This document shows, piece by piece, positions 45,107-54,991 of a stretch of DNA of 64,000 bases; the stretch's first letter is position 1, and the number at the start of each line of letters is the position of its first letter. This stretch comes from Candidatus Kuenenia stuttgartensis (GTDB lineage: Bacteria; Planctomycetota; Planctomycetia; Isosphaerales; Isosphaeraceae). The translations under genes were made by a program, and so were the position numbers. Below the pieces are notes generated by a model. The model saw nothing but the letters and a program-made list of their open reading frames with translations, searched no databases and was not told the DNA's origin. The stretch covers positions 1 to 64,000 of the forward strand of contig CAMBEP010000009.1 in assembly GCA_945865635.1 (NCBI GenBank), read 5' to 3'.

Positions 45107-48100
45107 ATGGGGATTGCCCTACAGCTTGCCCACGAGTTTGACGAGGGAGTCCGCTCCCGTGGTCAAGTCTATTTCGTTGAAAATCGGGTGGATCTTGCCG
45201 TTTCATCTACCGACGATGCCGTTATCGGCAAGGTGCGTGGAACGGTCAAGTATCGTGTCAAGCTCAGGCTCAAAGGCAGTCGCCTGATCAGCTCATGCAG
45301 TTGCCCGTTCTTTGGCGAGGAAGGCTCGCCCTGCAAGCACATCTGGGCCACCATGCTTGCGGCCGATGCACATGGCTTTTTCTCCGGAGCCCGCCAGCGA
45401 ACCATCCAGCTTGTGACCGACATACAAGGTCGCGATGGGATCGCCAAGCCTCATATCTCCCAGCCCTACAGAGAGCCCACCACTTCCGGGCCAATCGAAA
45501 CCACAGCCCATTCAGCCCCTTATCGCCCCCAGGAGCCCGAAGGCCACGGCATCGACCCCGATACCATCCTTCAGCGACACTGGGATGGTCTCGAATCCAC
45601 CGCCCCACCGCCTGTCCCCCACCGGCCTGAATCCTATCAGTATGCCCCACCACGCCCCCAGGCCGATTATCGTTTTCCACAAAAGCGATACGACCAGCCG
45701 CCGCCAAGAGGCCGTTCCCAACAGCAACCGCCAGCCGGTTTTTATCCTCAACAAATGCCACCTGGTCAGGGTCGTGGCCCTCAGCGATCGCCAAGCCCCT
45801 ATGGTGGCTATCCCCCGTCTGCCCCACCCCGTGGTGGCCCTGGTCAATATCCCGGCCAGTCGCGGCCGCCGCAGCGTCAAGGCCAGCGATATGTGCCAGC
45901 CCCCCAGCAGGTCGTTCGCGAAATGACCGCCCCTTGGGAAAACCGCGAAGTCTTTATCGAACGCATCGTTCCACGGGCCCCGGAACGCCCGCCCGTACAG
46001 GCTCAGCAACCCCCCAAATCCACAGACTATCCTGCCCCGGAACAGCCCTGGGCTCCTAAGGATTCAGGCCCTCAAAACTATCAGGGCGGGAATCCGAACT
46101 TTTCCCCACAAAGACGCCAGCGACCACCCGCGCCTGGATCCATCCAGGGCCGTGCTCCAGCCACTTTTGGACCCGGCCCCGGCACCCGATTGCCCAACAC
46201 TAGAGAGCTGAATCACAGGGCCGCTGGCCCAGCCAATGGCCGCCGATCGCCGTTTCCGCCCGGCCTTGGACCGCAATCCCTTACCAGTCGTCGCGCTCCT
46301 GATCAGTCGACAAAAGCCCGGGCGGCCGCCAATGCCGCACATGCCGCCATGACCCGCTCTCAGTCAGAACCGAAGCGGCCTGGCCTTTATTTCATCATCG
46401 ATGCCGCCCCGATGCTCGCAAATGGCCATGTCGTGATCGAGCTTGGCCGCCGCCGAAGACGCCTCGACACGCCACCCAATGCGCCCGGCGCCGCAAACCC
46501 AGATCGCGGCATCATCTCCACCTGGAAGCCTTCCCATGTGGCCTATGTGGACTTCCTCAAGCTGGCCGCACCCGAAGATCTCGAACTCCTCGACCTCCTC
46601 GCTGCCGCCGCAGAACCACCCTCCTCCGCAAATATCGACAAAGATGTCGATCTGAGAGCCCGCCGGGCCGCCCAAGCCACCAAGCGCATGATCCCGCGCG
46701 GCCATGTCCAGCACAGGTTTACCCTCCAGCCTGAAACCACAGCCGGAGTGGTCGAGCGACTGGTCCGATCCGGCCGATGCCGAATCCGACGCTCCGAAAC
46801 CACTACCGAAGCCCCCCCAATCCTCCGCTGGGATGATGGCGAAGCTTGGAAATTCGGCCTCGAAATCAAATCCGATCCCTCAGGCAAACGCTGGACATGG
46901 CGCGGCGCTCTGCGCCGCAACGACCAGAAAATGGATCTGGCAGAACCGCTCGCCATCCTGCCCGGCCTGGTCTTCTCCGGCATTGGCAAACTCGCCAGAT
47001 TCGACGATTGCGGGGTCCTCAACTGGGTTCGCAAGATGCGATCCGACAAGGAAATACAGATCTCAGACATCGAGCAGGACGAAATGCTCGCCAAAATCCT
47101 CGAATCCTCCAAACTCTCCATCGACCAACTCACTGACAGCACGAGCTGGTCGGAACTGACCCAGCGACCCACCCCCTGCCTGCTCCTGCGCACCCCTCGC
47201 CAAAGCTGGGGCCACGACCGACTCGTCGGCGAAATGTATTTCGACTACGGCGGCACCCGCGTCCCACTCAGCCAATCCGGCGCCATGACCGTCGAAAGCC
47301 AAAAACTCCGAATCATTCACCGCGATCAGGAAGCCGAAGCCGACGCCACCCGTCTGCTCTGGGAACTCGGCTTCAGGCCGAATTCCGACATCATCGCCGA
47401 CCCGGGCTCCCTCGAATTACCCCCAAAAAAGCTCAATCAAGTCACCAAAGATCTCGTCACCTTCGGCTGGTATGTCGAAGCCGAAGGCAAGCGATACCGA
47501 CCCGCCAGTGAATTCAACCTTGCCGTCAGCACTCATATCGACTGGTTCGAACTCGGTGGAGCCATCTCCTTCGGTGGCCAAATGGTCCCCCTCCCCTCGC
47601 TACTCAAAGCGGCCAATAAGGGCGATTCCACCATCACTCTCCCCGACGGTTCCGTCGGCGTTCTGCCTGAAGACTGGCTCCGAAAATATGGTTTCCTCAC
47701 CGGACTGGGCAAGTCCGATGGCGATGTCCTGCGATTCACCAAAAATCAGGCCGCACTGCTCGACAGCATGCTCGCAACCCAGCCCGAAATCACTTTCGAC
47801 GACGGCTTCTCCACCGTCCGCAAAAGCCTCGACTCCTTCCAGGGCATCAAACCCATCGACCCGACGACCATGTTCAAGGGCGAACTCAGGCCCTACCAGA
47901 AAGAAGGCCTTGGCTGGCTCAATTATCTCGAAGAATTCGAGTTCGGTGGCGTTCTGGCCGACGATATGGGCCTCGGTAAAACCGTCCAGGTCCTTGCCCA
48001 GCTCGCCCGCTGGCGCGATACCGGCAAACGCACTGGCCCATCCCTGATCGTCGTCCCCCGAAGCCTTGTCTTCAACTGGGTCCAGGAAGCCGCACGCTTC

Positions 48101-49276
48101 GCTCCTGATCTGCGAGTCCTCGACTACACCGGCCCCAACCGCCAACTCCTCGTCTCCAAATTCCGCAAATACGACCTCATCGTCACCACCTACGGCACTC
48201 TTCGATCCGATATCGTCGAACTCTCCAAAGTCGAATTCGACTACGTCATCCTCGACGAAGCCCAAGCCATCAAAAACTCCGACAGCCTCGCCGCCAAAGC
48301 CGCCCGAATCCTCAAAGGCAAACACCGGCTCGCCATGTCCGGTACTCCTATCGAAAACCACCTCGGCGAACTCTGGAGCCTCTTTGAATTCATCAATCCC
48401 GGAATGCTTGGCTCCGCTGCACTCTTCAAACGCACCGCCACCGCTGCCAGCGGCGCCGACCCCATCGCTCGCCAGGCACTTGCCAAATCACTACGCCCAT
48501 TTATCCTCAGACGTACCAAAAAACAAGTCGTCCAAGACCTCCCGGAAAAAACCGAACAAGTCCTATACTGCGACCTCGAGCCTGAACAAAGAGCCTACTA
48601 CGACCAACTCCGGGAACACTATCGCCACGCACTTCTCAAAAACGAAGCCTCGGCCATCTCGGGCGGCAAATTCACCACCAACAAGATCGAAGTCCTCGAA
48701 GCACTCCTCCGACTCCGCCAAGCCGCATGCCACCCAGGCCTGATCGACACCGATAAACGCATCGAAAGCTCCGCCAAGCTCGACGTCCTGATGCCTCACC
48801 TCGAAGAAGTCATCGACGAAGGACACAAAGTCCTCGTCTTCAGCCAGTTCACAAGCTTCCTCTCCATCGTCAAGGAACGCCTCGATCAAGCCAAAATTCC
48901 CTACGAATACCTCGACGGACGTACCCGCGACCGTGAAGCACGCGTCGAAAGCTTCCAGTCCAACCCGAAAATCCCCGTCTTCCTCATCAGCCTCAAAGCC
49001 GGCGGGCTCGGCCTCAATCTCACCGCCGCCGAATACGTCTATCTCCTCGACCCATGGTGGAACCCCGCCGTTGAAGCACAGGCCATCGACCGATCACACC
49101 GGATCGGACAAACCCAAAACGTTTTCGCCTACCGCCTGATCGCTCGCGACACCGTCGAACAAAAAATCGTCGACCTCCAGGCCCACAAGCGAGACCTCGC
49201 CGAAGCCATCCTCGGTGGCGACAACCGCGTCATCCAATCCCTCACCCGAGAAGATCTCGAATACCTCCTCTCCTAA
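45107..49276 (+). CDS. SWIM zinc-finger SNF2-family helicase with long Pro/Gln-rich insert
   Basis: 1389 residues from the ATG at 45107 (a GTG six codons earlier is possible). An N-terminal SWIM zinc finger has Cys64, Cys66, Cys76 and His78. Residues about 115-420 are Pro/Gln/Arg/Gly-rich and predicted disordered. A bacterial SNF2-associated region precedes the two RecA lobes: Walker A 'DDMGLGKT' near 950, DEAQ box near 1050, 'MSGTPIENHLGELWSLFEF', 'VLVFSQFTSFL', 'SLKAGGLGLNLTAA' and 'DRSHRIGQTQNVFAYRLI'. It is an ATP-driven DNA translocase/remodeller of the SWIM-SNF2 type common in planctomycetes. The 3' two thirds use mostly C-ending codons, more than its neighbours. Confidence 0.92.
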   Translation: MGIALQLAHEFDEGVRSRGQVYFVENRVDLAVSSTDDAVIGKVRGTVKYRVKLRLKGSRLISSCSCPFFGEEGSPCKHIWATMLAADAHGFFSGARQRTIQLVTDIQGRDGIAKPHISQPYREPTTSGPIETTAHSAPYRPQEPEGHGIDPDTILQRHWDGLESTAPPPVPHRPESYQYAPPRPQADYRFPQKRYDQPPPRGRSQQQPPAGFYPQQMPPGQGRGPQRSPSPYGGYPPSAPPRGGPGQYPGQSRPPQRQGQRYVPAPQQVVREMTAPWENREVFIERIVPRAPERPPVQAQQPPKSTDYPAPEQPWAPKDSGPQNYQGGNPNFSPQRRQRPPAPGSIQGRAPATFGPGPGTRLPNTRELNHRAAGPANGRRSPFPPGLGPQSLTSRRAPDQSTKARAAANAAHAAMTRSQSEPKRPGLYFIIDAAPMLANGHVVIELGRRRRRLDTPPNAPGAANPDRGIISTWKPSHVAYVDFLKLAAPEDLELLDLLAAAAEPPSSANIDKDVDLRARRAAQATKRMIPRGHVQHRFTLQPETTAGVVERLVRSGRCRIRRSETTTEAPPILRWDDGEAWKFGLEIKSDPSGKRWTWRGALRRNDQKMDLAEPLAILPGLVFSGIGKLARFDDCGVLNWVRKMRSDKEIQISDIEQDEMLAKILESSKLSIDQLTDSTSWSELTQRPTPCLLLRTPRQSWGHDRLVGEMYFDYGGTRVPLSQSGAMTVESQKLRIIHRDQEAEADATRLLWELGFRPNSDIIADPGSLELPPKKLNQVTKDLVTFGWYVEAEGKRYRPASEFNLAVSTHIDWFELGGAISFGGQMVPLPSLLKAANKGDSTITLPDGSVGVLPEDWLRKYGFLTGLGKSDGDVLRFTKNQAALLDSMLATQPEITFDDGFSTVRKSLDSFQGIKPIDPTTMFKGELRPYQKEGLGWLNYLEEFEFGGVLADDMGLGKTVQVLAQLARWRDTGKRTGPSLIVVPRSLVFNWVQEAARFAPDLRVLDYTGPNRQLLVSKFRKYDLIVTTYGTLRSDIVELSKVEFDYVILDEAQAIKNSDSLAAKAARILKGKHRLAMSGTPIENHLGELWSLFEFINPGMLGSAALFKRTATAASGADPIARQALAKSLRPFILRRTKKQVVQDLPEKTEQVLYCDLEPEQRAYYDQLREHYRHALLKNEASAISGGKFTTNKIEVLEALLRLRQAACHPGLIDTDKRIESSAKLDVLMPHLEEVIDEGHKVLVFSQFTSFLSIVKERLDQAKIPYEYLDGRTRDREARVESFQSNPKIPVFLISLKAGGLGLNLTAAEYVYLLDPWWNPAVEAQAIDRSHRIGQTQNVFAYRLIARDTVEQKIVDLQAHKRDLAEAILGGDNRVIQSLTREDLEYLLS

Positions 49277-49524
49277 TCAAAATACCTAAATGCCAATATC
49301 CAATATCCAATCCGCAAATTCCCCTCTTGTGATTCGCTCAACTGAAAGTGGCAACTCTCTTAAATCAAAACACACAGCCCTGATTTTCCAGAAGCCTATT
49401 GCAAGCTTCTAGAATCAGTGGAATCATTGTGATATATTGGCTCCTGGTTCCCAATCGACAGACCTTTGAGCCAGTCGAGTCGTATTAACACTCAAAAATT
49501 CCAGAGCAAGACAAAGGTGATGTC

Positions 49525-50700
49525 ATGATCACAAAGCTGGAAATCAAAGGCTATCGCGCTTTCGAAGAATTTGAGATGGATCATCTTCGCAAAATTAATC
49601 TGATCGTAGGAATGAACAACCGCGGCAAAACCTCGGTTCTGGAAGCGTTGGAGCTGGTCAGTTCAAGATCCAAAACCGTCATTTTAAATTCACTGCAACG
49701 ACGCGGCGAAATGGTCAAGGAAGAAGGCGAATCTGGCGTACGCTATTTTGCAGACATCAGCAAGCTGTTTCATGGATTCAATGCCAGTTTGGGAAGCAGG
49801 ATACAGATTATAGAAACGTCTAGGGATCAAATTCATTCTTTACAACCTTTATCAAAAGCGGAAACGAAATCAACAAACTTTATTTCAGAAATTCTTGAAC
49901 TAAACACCGATCCTGCCAGCCAATATCGGCAAAAACCTATCGAAGACGATTTTGAATATGTCATAAATCAACTTCAATTGGCTGTATCCTGGGAGATGAA
50001 ATCCGATGAAATTCAGAAAACCGCAATCGGTTACAGGTATGAACTATCACCAGATGGCGGACTGATCCCTCAGAGATTCGTAAAGCCATCAAATGAAGTC
50101 CGAAATGCCCTATTCGTATCCACAGAAGGGTTTCCTGCCGAACGGCTGGTCAGCTTTCTTGAAAGAATAGCACTTACCGATGACGAAAAATTTATCATTC
50201 AATCGCTCCAGATTATTGAGCCAAAGATCGACAGATATGCGACAGAAACTACGCCTCAGCAAACTAAAGGATTCTTATTCAATCAAGAACGAATACCACA
50301 GAAACGCGGAGTCAAATTAAAACTCACAGGCTCCGATGAGCCAGTTCCCATTGGTACCTTGGGAGACGGGGTTTGGCGTTTATTGGGCCTGATCGCTGGC
50401 TTATTGAATACCAAAAATGGTGTCTTTTTAATCGACGAGATCGATACTGGTCTTCATTACACTGTGATGAAAAAAATGTGGGAAATCGTATCCACCATTG
50501 CTCAAAAATTCGATATTCAGGTCTTCGCTACAACTCACAGCCAAGACTGCATTGATAGCCTTGCCAGCGTGATTGAGTCAGGAAAATTTCCCAAAGAATC
50601 CTTTTCCATTCAAAGAATCAATCAGACATCAACTCGAACAGTTTCGTATTCGGAAGAGGAAATTGTTTCTGCTTCAGATCATGGAATCGAAATGAGGTGA
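49525..50700 (+). CDS. OLD-like AAA/ABC ATPase, partner of a TOPRIM protein
   Basis: 391 residues with GGTGATG before the ATG. Walker A GMNNRGKTS (29-37) follows an SMC/RecF-type start ('KLEIKGYRAFEEFEMD'). An ABC-signature-like 'GTLGDGVWRLLGL' lies near 280, Walker B 'VFLIDEIDTGLHY' near 300 and a switch His in 'ATTHSQDC' near 338. This is the ATPase half of OLD-family systems (AAA_15/AAA_21). The TOPRIM half is not fused but encoded by the next gene four bases on. By analogy with PARIS, Gabija and Septu it may sense or respond to phage; this is inference. Confidence 0.85.
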   Translation: MITKLEIKGYRAFEEFEMDHLRKINLIVGMNNRGKTSVLEALELVSSRSKTVILNSLQRRGEMVKEEGESGVRYFADISKLFHGFNASLGSRIQIIETSRDQIHSLQPLSKAETKSTNFISEILELNTDPASQYRQKPIEDDFEYVINQLQLAVSWEMKSDEIQKTAIGYRYELSPDGGLIPQRFVKPSNEVRNALFVSTEGFPAERLVSFLERIALTDDEKFIIQSLQIIEPKIDRYATETTPQQTKGFLFNQERIPQKRGVKLKLTGSDEPVPIGTLGDGVWRLLGLIAGLLNTKNGVFLIDEIDTGLHYTVMKKMWEIVSTIAQKFDIQVFATTHSQDCIDSLASVIESGKFPKESFSIQRINQTSTRTVSYSEEEIVSASDHGIEMR

Positions 50701-50703
50701 TTC

Positions 50704-51390
50704 GTGGCAGCCAACACTTATCCTAAAAATCATCGACAAGATAAACAACTGATTGTTGAGGGAAAGAATGATTTATTGGTAATTGCAGAATTTATGGAGC
50801 AGGCAGGTGTTCTATGGCCAACCAATAATCCACCTGTTCATATCGTTGACTCCATTGGAAAACCAAATGTCCCAACACATACAAAAGGAATTCTGAAATC
50901 AGACTTATGGGAAAATCTGGGTATTGTTGTTGATGCAGATCATGATCCTCAAGCCGCTTGGCAATCAAGTCGAAATCTTTGTGCCGATTTTTTTCCGGAT
51001 ATACCTCAAAGAATCCCAGATGAGGGTTGTTGGATTGGTGAAAATAACGGTAAAAAATTGGGTATCTGGATTATGCCCGGGAATAAAAGAAAAGGAATGC
51101 TCGAAGATTTTCTGGTCGATTGCATGATTCATCCCGATAATTCACAAAGGCTATGGGATTTCGCCAAATCCTCCACAACCAATGCCCGTGATCATCATGG
51201 GGCGACTTATTCCGAAAACCATTCCACAAAAGCTCGGGTTCATTGCTGGCTTGCCTGGCAGGAAGAGCCTGGAAACCAACTACATCAGCAAATAAAAGGA
51301 AAGCGATTTAATCCAAAACATGGTTCTGGTCCCCAATTTGTCAAGTGGTTTCAAGAACTTTTTAATCCCGAAATGAGGCCACAAGTCTAG
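50704..51390 (+). CDS. DUF3226 TOPRIM-like protein, partner of the ATPase
   Basis: 228 residues from GTG with GAGG six bases upstream, inside the end of the previous gene, so coupled translation is likely. A TOPRIM pattern is visible: Glu19 in 'LIVEGKND' and the D-x-D of 'VVDADHD' (Asp77, Asp79). 'GIWIMPGNKRKGMLEDFL' and the His-rich 'CWLAWQEEPG' are typical of DUF3226. TOPRIM nucleases cleave DNA or RNA with Mg2+. With the upstream OLD-like ATPase it forms a split two-component module, a layout shared with known anti-phage systems. Target and trigger are unknown. Confidence 0.8.
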   Translation: MAANTYPKNHRQDKQLIVEGKNDLLVIAEFMEQAGVLWPTNNPPVHIVDSIGKPNVPTHTKGILKSDLWENLGIVVDADHDPQAAWQSSRNLCADFFPDIPQRIPDEGCWIGENNGKKLGIWIMPGNKRKGMLEDFLVDCMIHPDNSQRLWDFAKSSTTNARDHHGATYSENHSTKARVHCWLAWQEEPGNQLHQQIKGKRFNPKHGSGPQFVKWFQELFNPEMRPQV

Positions 51391-51648
51391 TAATCAATAG
51401 GTTTTACTTGACCTTACAGCTACTGGTCTTGTGGACACTGACCCGCTTTATTCCGTTCAAGGTCAATCCCTGCCGACAAGTTCTTTACGCTGAACCGTCC
51501 CCCCCCTCCTGTTAATCCATGACGGTTTTACCTGTTGTATTTCCATGGTTATTCATAAATCTCATCCAGGGGATCGAAAAAACGTCCGTTTTCCTGATTT
51601 TAAATAGAAGAGTCTCTTCACTTGTCATCTTTTTTGGGAATAAGCATC

Positions 51649-53013
51649 ATGACCATCGACCCATTACAAGCCCGAAATGGAAATGCTCTCAAGCATGGCC
51701 TCTCCAGTAAATCTCATTTCCCTCACCATGCCCAGCAACTTATCGCTCAGATCGAACTCGATCTCGACGCCCTCTATCAGCCTGAATCTGATAAAGAACG
51801 ACACGCTCTCCAAGAACTTGCGGTCGCTTATTGGCAAAATCAGGAAACCGATCGCTTTCATCAGGCACGGATCGAAAAAGAAGCCCGAATCGCCGCCAAT
51901 CTCTACGACCACCAGCAAATCGAGAAATTTCACGAAAATCAGAAACTCTGGAACAACTCTCCACAATTTGCTCGCGACCTCCTCGGAAATACCTCACTCG
52001 GCGCACTCTTCTTCGAAAAAATCTGGTCCGATATCGCCGGCTCGCTCGAGTCACTCAACTCCCAAAGGGAAATGACCCTCGAACAGGCCTGGAATGCCGC
52101 TCAATCTGAAAAATCGTTTGCAGATGTCGCCAGAATCAGCTCAGAAGGTCTCTGGATCTTCGCCCGATTCCTTGCCCTATCCAACGATCCAGAAGCCGAA
52201 ATCAGCGACTGGATCGAACGATCCCACGCCTCTTCTTCCAAATCGGCAGCCCGTCAGGCAAACCAGTATCGAAATCATGCCCCTGATCCTGAAACCGCAA
52301 AAATGCAATTATTGGCCATGGCCAAAGAACGCTCCGCATTTTGGTCTGACAAAGCCCGCCAACTAAACCTTGAAAATGATTACGAAAAAACCCAGTTCTG
52401 TCAAAATGCCTGCGGCCTTGGGCTTGGCAATTCCAAGCTCATGAACGAAGCCCAGCTCGCCCTTCGATACCGTAACTCCACCCAGGTTCGTGTCGATAAG
52501 GCAATTCGCCGCATTGAAGCCCTCCAAAAAGGACGAGAACTCAACCGGCACCGGCTCCTTCAAGCCAACGAGCGCGAAGCCCGACGCCATGAACGGCTCA
52601 ATCATCGACCATATAACCTCTCAGAAATCGAAAACTGGGAAGCCCTTCAAGTTCAGAAAAACGGTCCTGTCCCATCAGCCTACGAATCCATTCAGCAGAG
52701 AAACCTCTACGAATCAGGATTTATCACCGACCCGGAAACCGAAACCGATGTCGAAACCGACGCCAAAACCGATTCAGTAGAATCAGTGCAATACTCTACA
52801 GTACAATCATTTGAGCCTAAAAAACAAAACGAACATGAGACGACCGGCGCGATGAGTTACAGCTTCATGACTTGGCCTGATTCCGAATTCAGGGACCCCA
52901 ATGTCAAACGAGCCAGAGTCGAACTCCAAAAAATCACGAACGAATCGGAAGCCGAACAATATTGCATCCATTTCAACATGGAGCTCAACCGCCGCCGCTC
53001 CAAGCAATCATAA
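51649..53013 (+). CDS. NALKHG-motif protein of unknown function
   Basis: 454 residues from the ATG at 51649. The N-terminal 'PLQARNGNALKHGLSSKSH' matches a motif seen at the start of many uncharacterised proteins in planctomycetes and acidobacteria, sometimes near phage or mobile genes. The body is helical and charged (tracts rich in Glu, Gln, Arg, Asn), including 'RRIEALQKGRELNRHRLLQANEREARRHERLNHRPYN'-type helix, then an acidic Thr/Asp-rich linker near residue 365 ('TETDVETDAKTDS'). No catalytic motif was recognised. The 107-bp repeat begins 60 bp after its stop codon. Confidence 0.7.
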   Translation: MTIDPLQARNGNALKHGLSSKSHFPHHAQQLIAQIELDLDALYQPESDKERHALQELAVAYWQNQETDRFHQARIEKEARIAANLYDHQQIEKFHENQKLWNNSPQFARDLLGNTSLGALFFEKIWSDIAGSLESLNSQREMTLEQAWNAAQSEKSFADVARISSEGLWIFARFLALSNDPEAEISDWIERSHASSSKSAARQANQYRNHAPDPETAKMQLLAMAKERSAFWSDKARQLNLENDYEKTQFCQNACGLGLGNSKLMNEAQLALRYRNSTQVRVDKAIRRIEALQKGRELNRHRLLQANEREARRHERLNHRPYNLSEIENWEALQVQKNGPVPSAYESIQQRNLYESGFITDPETETDVETDAKTDSVESVQYSTVQSFEPKKQNEHETTGAMSYSFMTWPDSEFRDPNVKRARVELQKITNESEAEQYCIHFNMELNRRRSKQS

Positions 53014-53529
53014 TTTGCCATCCAGGCAACATCGTCAATACGAAAATCCAGGCAATGATGCGCGAATCGCTTTTATACTCTTCGCGACCATTAATGACAC
53101 TTTTTGATCGCGACGACGCCGGAGTCATCGCAGCCAGTAGCCGGTGGTTGAGGAGCGTTTCAGCGACGACACCACCGGATTTGAATGCGAAAAAAAGCTT
53201 CTGTCATTTTGGCCGGGGTGCAAGAACATTTGTCGTGTCGTCGCCGGCGATGCTCAACCACCGGCATCGTTTCGATCAAAATATGTCGATTATGACCTCG
53301 AAGAGTATTATGCTGAATCAATGATGGCCACGTAGTCTATCGGTTGATTGAGCCTGAAAAACAGCCTTGTGGATCATGACAAGTCATGGACCTGTAATTG
53401 CAACCCATAACCTGAATGCCTTGGTTCCAAATCCTTTTTTCCTTTGATTTCATCTGTCATTCACGTATCATGGAGAAAATCCCTATAAAGACCCACATTC
53501 CCACCCTTCAGAACAAAGAATCAAAACCG
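53014..53529. other. Intergenic containing repeat copy B
   Basis: Holds the repeat described separately at 53073-53282. The remainder is AT-rich leader of the SGNH gene with several possible starts (53416, 53470). Confidence 0.5.
53073..53282. repeat. Dispersed 107-bp repeat (copy B) with inverted right arm
   Basis: 53073-53179 matches 19868-19974 at 105 of 107 positions. A right arm at about 53232-53282 has GTGTCGTCG and CTCAACCACCGGC plus CGATCAAAA, inverted relative to the left arm (which starts TTTTTGATCG), so the whole can fold as an imperfect long stem. The right arm differs in sequence from that of copy A while keeping the pairing core. Confidence 0.75.
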
Positions 53530-54933
53530 ATGTTCCAATCGGCCGCCAGTTTTCTCAGATATTTCACAACCGCTTTTTTGGTTGCCATTGCCATTACCAT
53601 GGCACCCGGCAAAGCCATTGGAGCCATGAGAATCGGCACGCTCAAGGCCGATCGTATTCTGTTTCTGGGCAATAGCCTGACCCTGCATCCACCGAAGCCT
53701 GAAATTGGCTGGAATGGCCACTGGGGCATGTTTGCCAGTGCCGTGGATAAAGATTATGTTCATTTGGTGGGTGCCGCAATTGAAGCCCGCACGGGCGGTA
53801 AGCTGACCATCGAACCTGCCCCGGCAAGCGGCCACGCGGGTGCCGAAAATGTCATCAATATCGCCAATATTCTGGAACGGGAATACAGAACCTATGACGC
53901 CTCAAAAATTCGCAAACAGATTGACTGGAAAGCCGATATCGTCATTCTGCAATTCGGCGAAAATGTGCCGAAGACCGGATTTGACGCAATTGCATTTGAA
54001 AAAGCCCTGAAATTGATGTTGGCCGACCTGGAAAACGCGAGTCATCCCCAGATTTTCATCACAGGCAATATTTTGAACCAAAACCCTGTTCTGGACACGA
54101 TCAAGAAAAATGTCTGTGCCGAAGAGCCCCTGAGCCGCACCTTTGTCGATTTCACCCACTTCAGCCGCAACAAAAGCCTCTTCGGAGAGCTGGGTCACCC
54201 AAACGATGCCGGCATGAAGCAGATTTCAGAAGGATTGGTTGACGCAATGGTCTTAAAATCTGCACCGGTCCGCTTGATTCTTCAGACTTTGCCAGCCTTT
54301 GTCCCAAAATCCAGAATCCTGTTCCAGGGCGATTCCATAACCGATGGCAATCGTGGCCGCACCACCGATCCGAACCATATTCTGGGCCATGGCTATGTTT
54401 TTATTATTGCCGCGCGGCATGGGGCTGCATTTCCTGAATGGAAACTGGATTTTATGAATCGCGGCATCAGCGGCAACACCGTGGTTGAGCTTCAGAATCG
54501 CTGGCAGAAGGAGACGCTTGACCTAAAGCCCGATCTCCTGAGCGTTCTGATCGGTGTGAATGATTCCGGCAGAAAAATCCCTCTGGATCAATACGAAACA
54601 GTCTATGATGGCCTGCTCAGCAGTGCCCGAGCTGCAAATCCGAAATTGAAGCTGGTCCTGTGTGAACCATTTCAACTCGACCACCGCTCTGCTGAGCCAG
54701 CCACCGGCTCGCCGAACCTTGATCTCGTGAAGCGTCAGGCCGTCGTGAAGCAACTGGCGGAAAAGCACAAAGCGGCTTTTGTACCATTCCAGAAAACCCT
54801 TGATGACGCCTGCCGCCGCGCCCCGGCCGCGTATTGGATCTGGGATGGTGTCCACCCGACCTATGCAGGCCATCAGCTTCTGGCCGATGCCTGGGAAATG
54901 GCTGTGCGAGAGTATTTCAAGGGCGGTAATTAA
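53530..54933 (+). CDS. Secreted protein with two SGNH (GDSL) hydrolase domains
   Basis: 467 residues from the ATG at 53530, giving a standard signal peptide (hydrophobic residues about 13-30, ending 'GKAIGA'). Earlier in-frame ATGs exist but weaken it. Domain 1 (about 38-245) has block I 'FLGNSLTLHPP', a block III-like 'FGEN' and a block V-like 'ELGHPND', where Glu replaces the usual Asp of D-x-x-H. Domain 2 (about 255-465) has complete blocks: 'FQGDSITDGNR', 'GVNDSG' and 'DGVHPTYAGH' with the catalytic Asp and His. Domain 2 is probably an active carbohydrate esterase; domain 1 may be impaired. Location: periplasm or outside. Confidence 0.82.
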   Translation: MFQSAASFLRYFTTAFLVAIAITMAPGKAIGAMRIGTLKADRILFLGNSLTLHPPKPEIGWNGHWGMFASAVDKDYVHLVGAAIEARTGGKLTIEPAPASGHAGAENVINIANILEREYRTYDASKIRKQIDWKADIVILQFGENVPKTGFDAIAFEKALKLMLADLENASHPQIFITGNILNQNPVLDTIKKNVCAEEPLSRTFVDFTHFSRNKSLFGELGHPNDAGMKQISEGLVDAMVLKSAPVRLILQTLPAFVPKSRILFQGDSITDGNRGRTTDPNHILGHGYVFIIAARHGAAFPEWKLDFMNRGISGNTVVELQNRWQKETLDLKPDLLSVLIGVNDSGRKIPLDQYETVYDGLLSSARAANPKLKLVLCEPFQLDHRSAEPATGSPNLDLVKRQAVVKQLAEKHKAAFVPFQKTLDDACRRAPAAYWIWDGVHPTYAGHQLLADAWEMAVREYFKGGN

Positions 54934-54991
54934 TACAATCGGAACGGAAAACGCACACCTGAGAGAGTGGAATTTCGAATGCGAAACAGTT

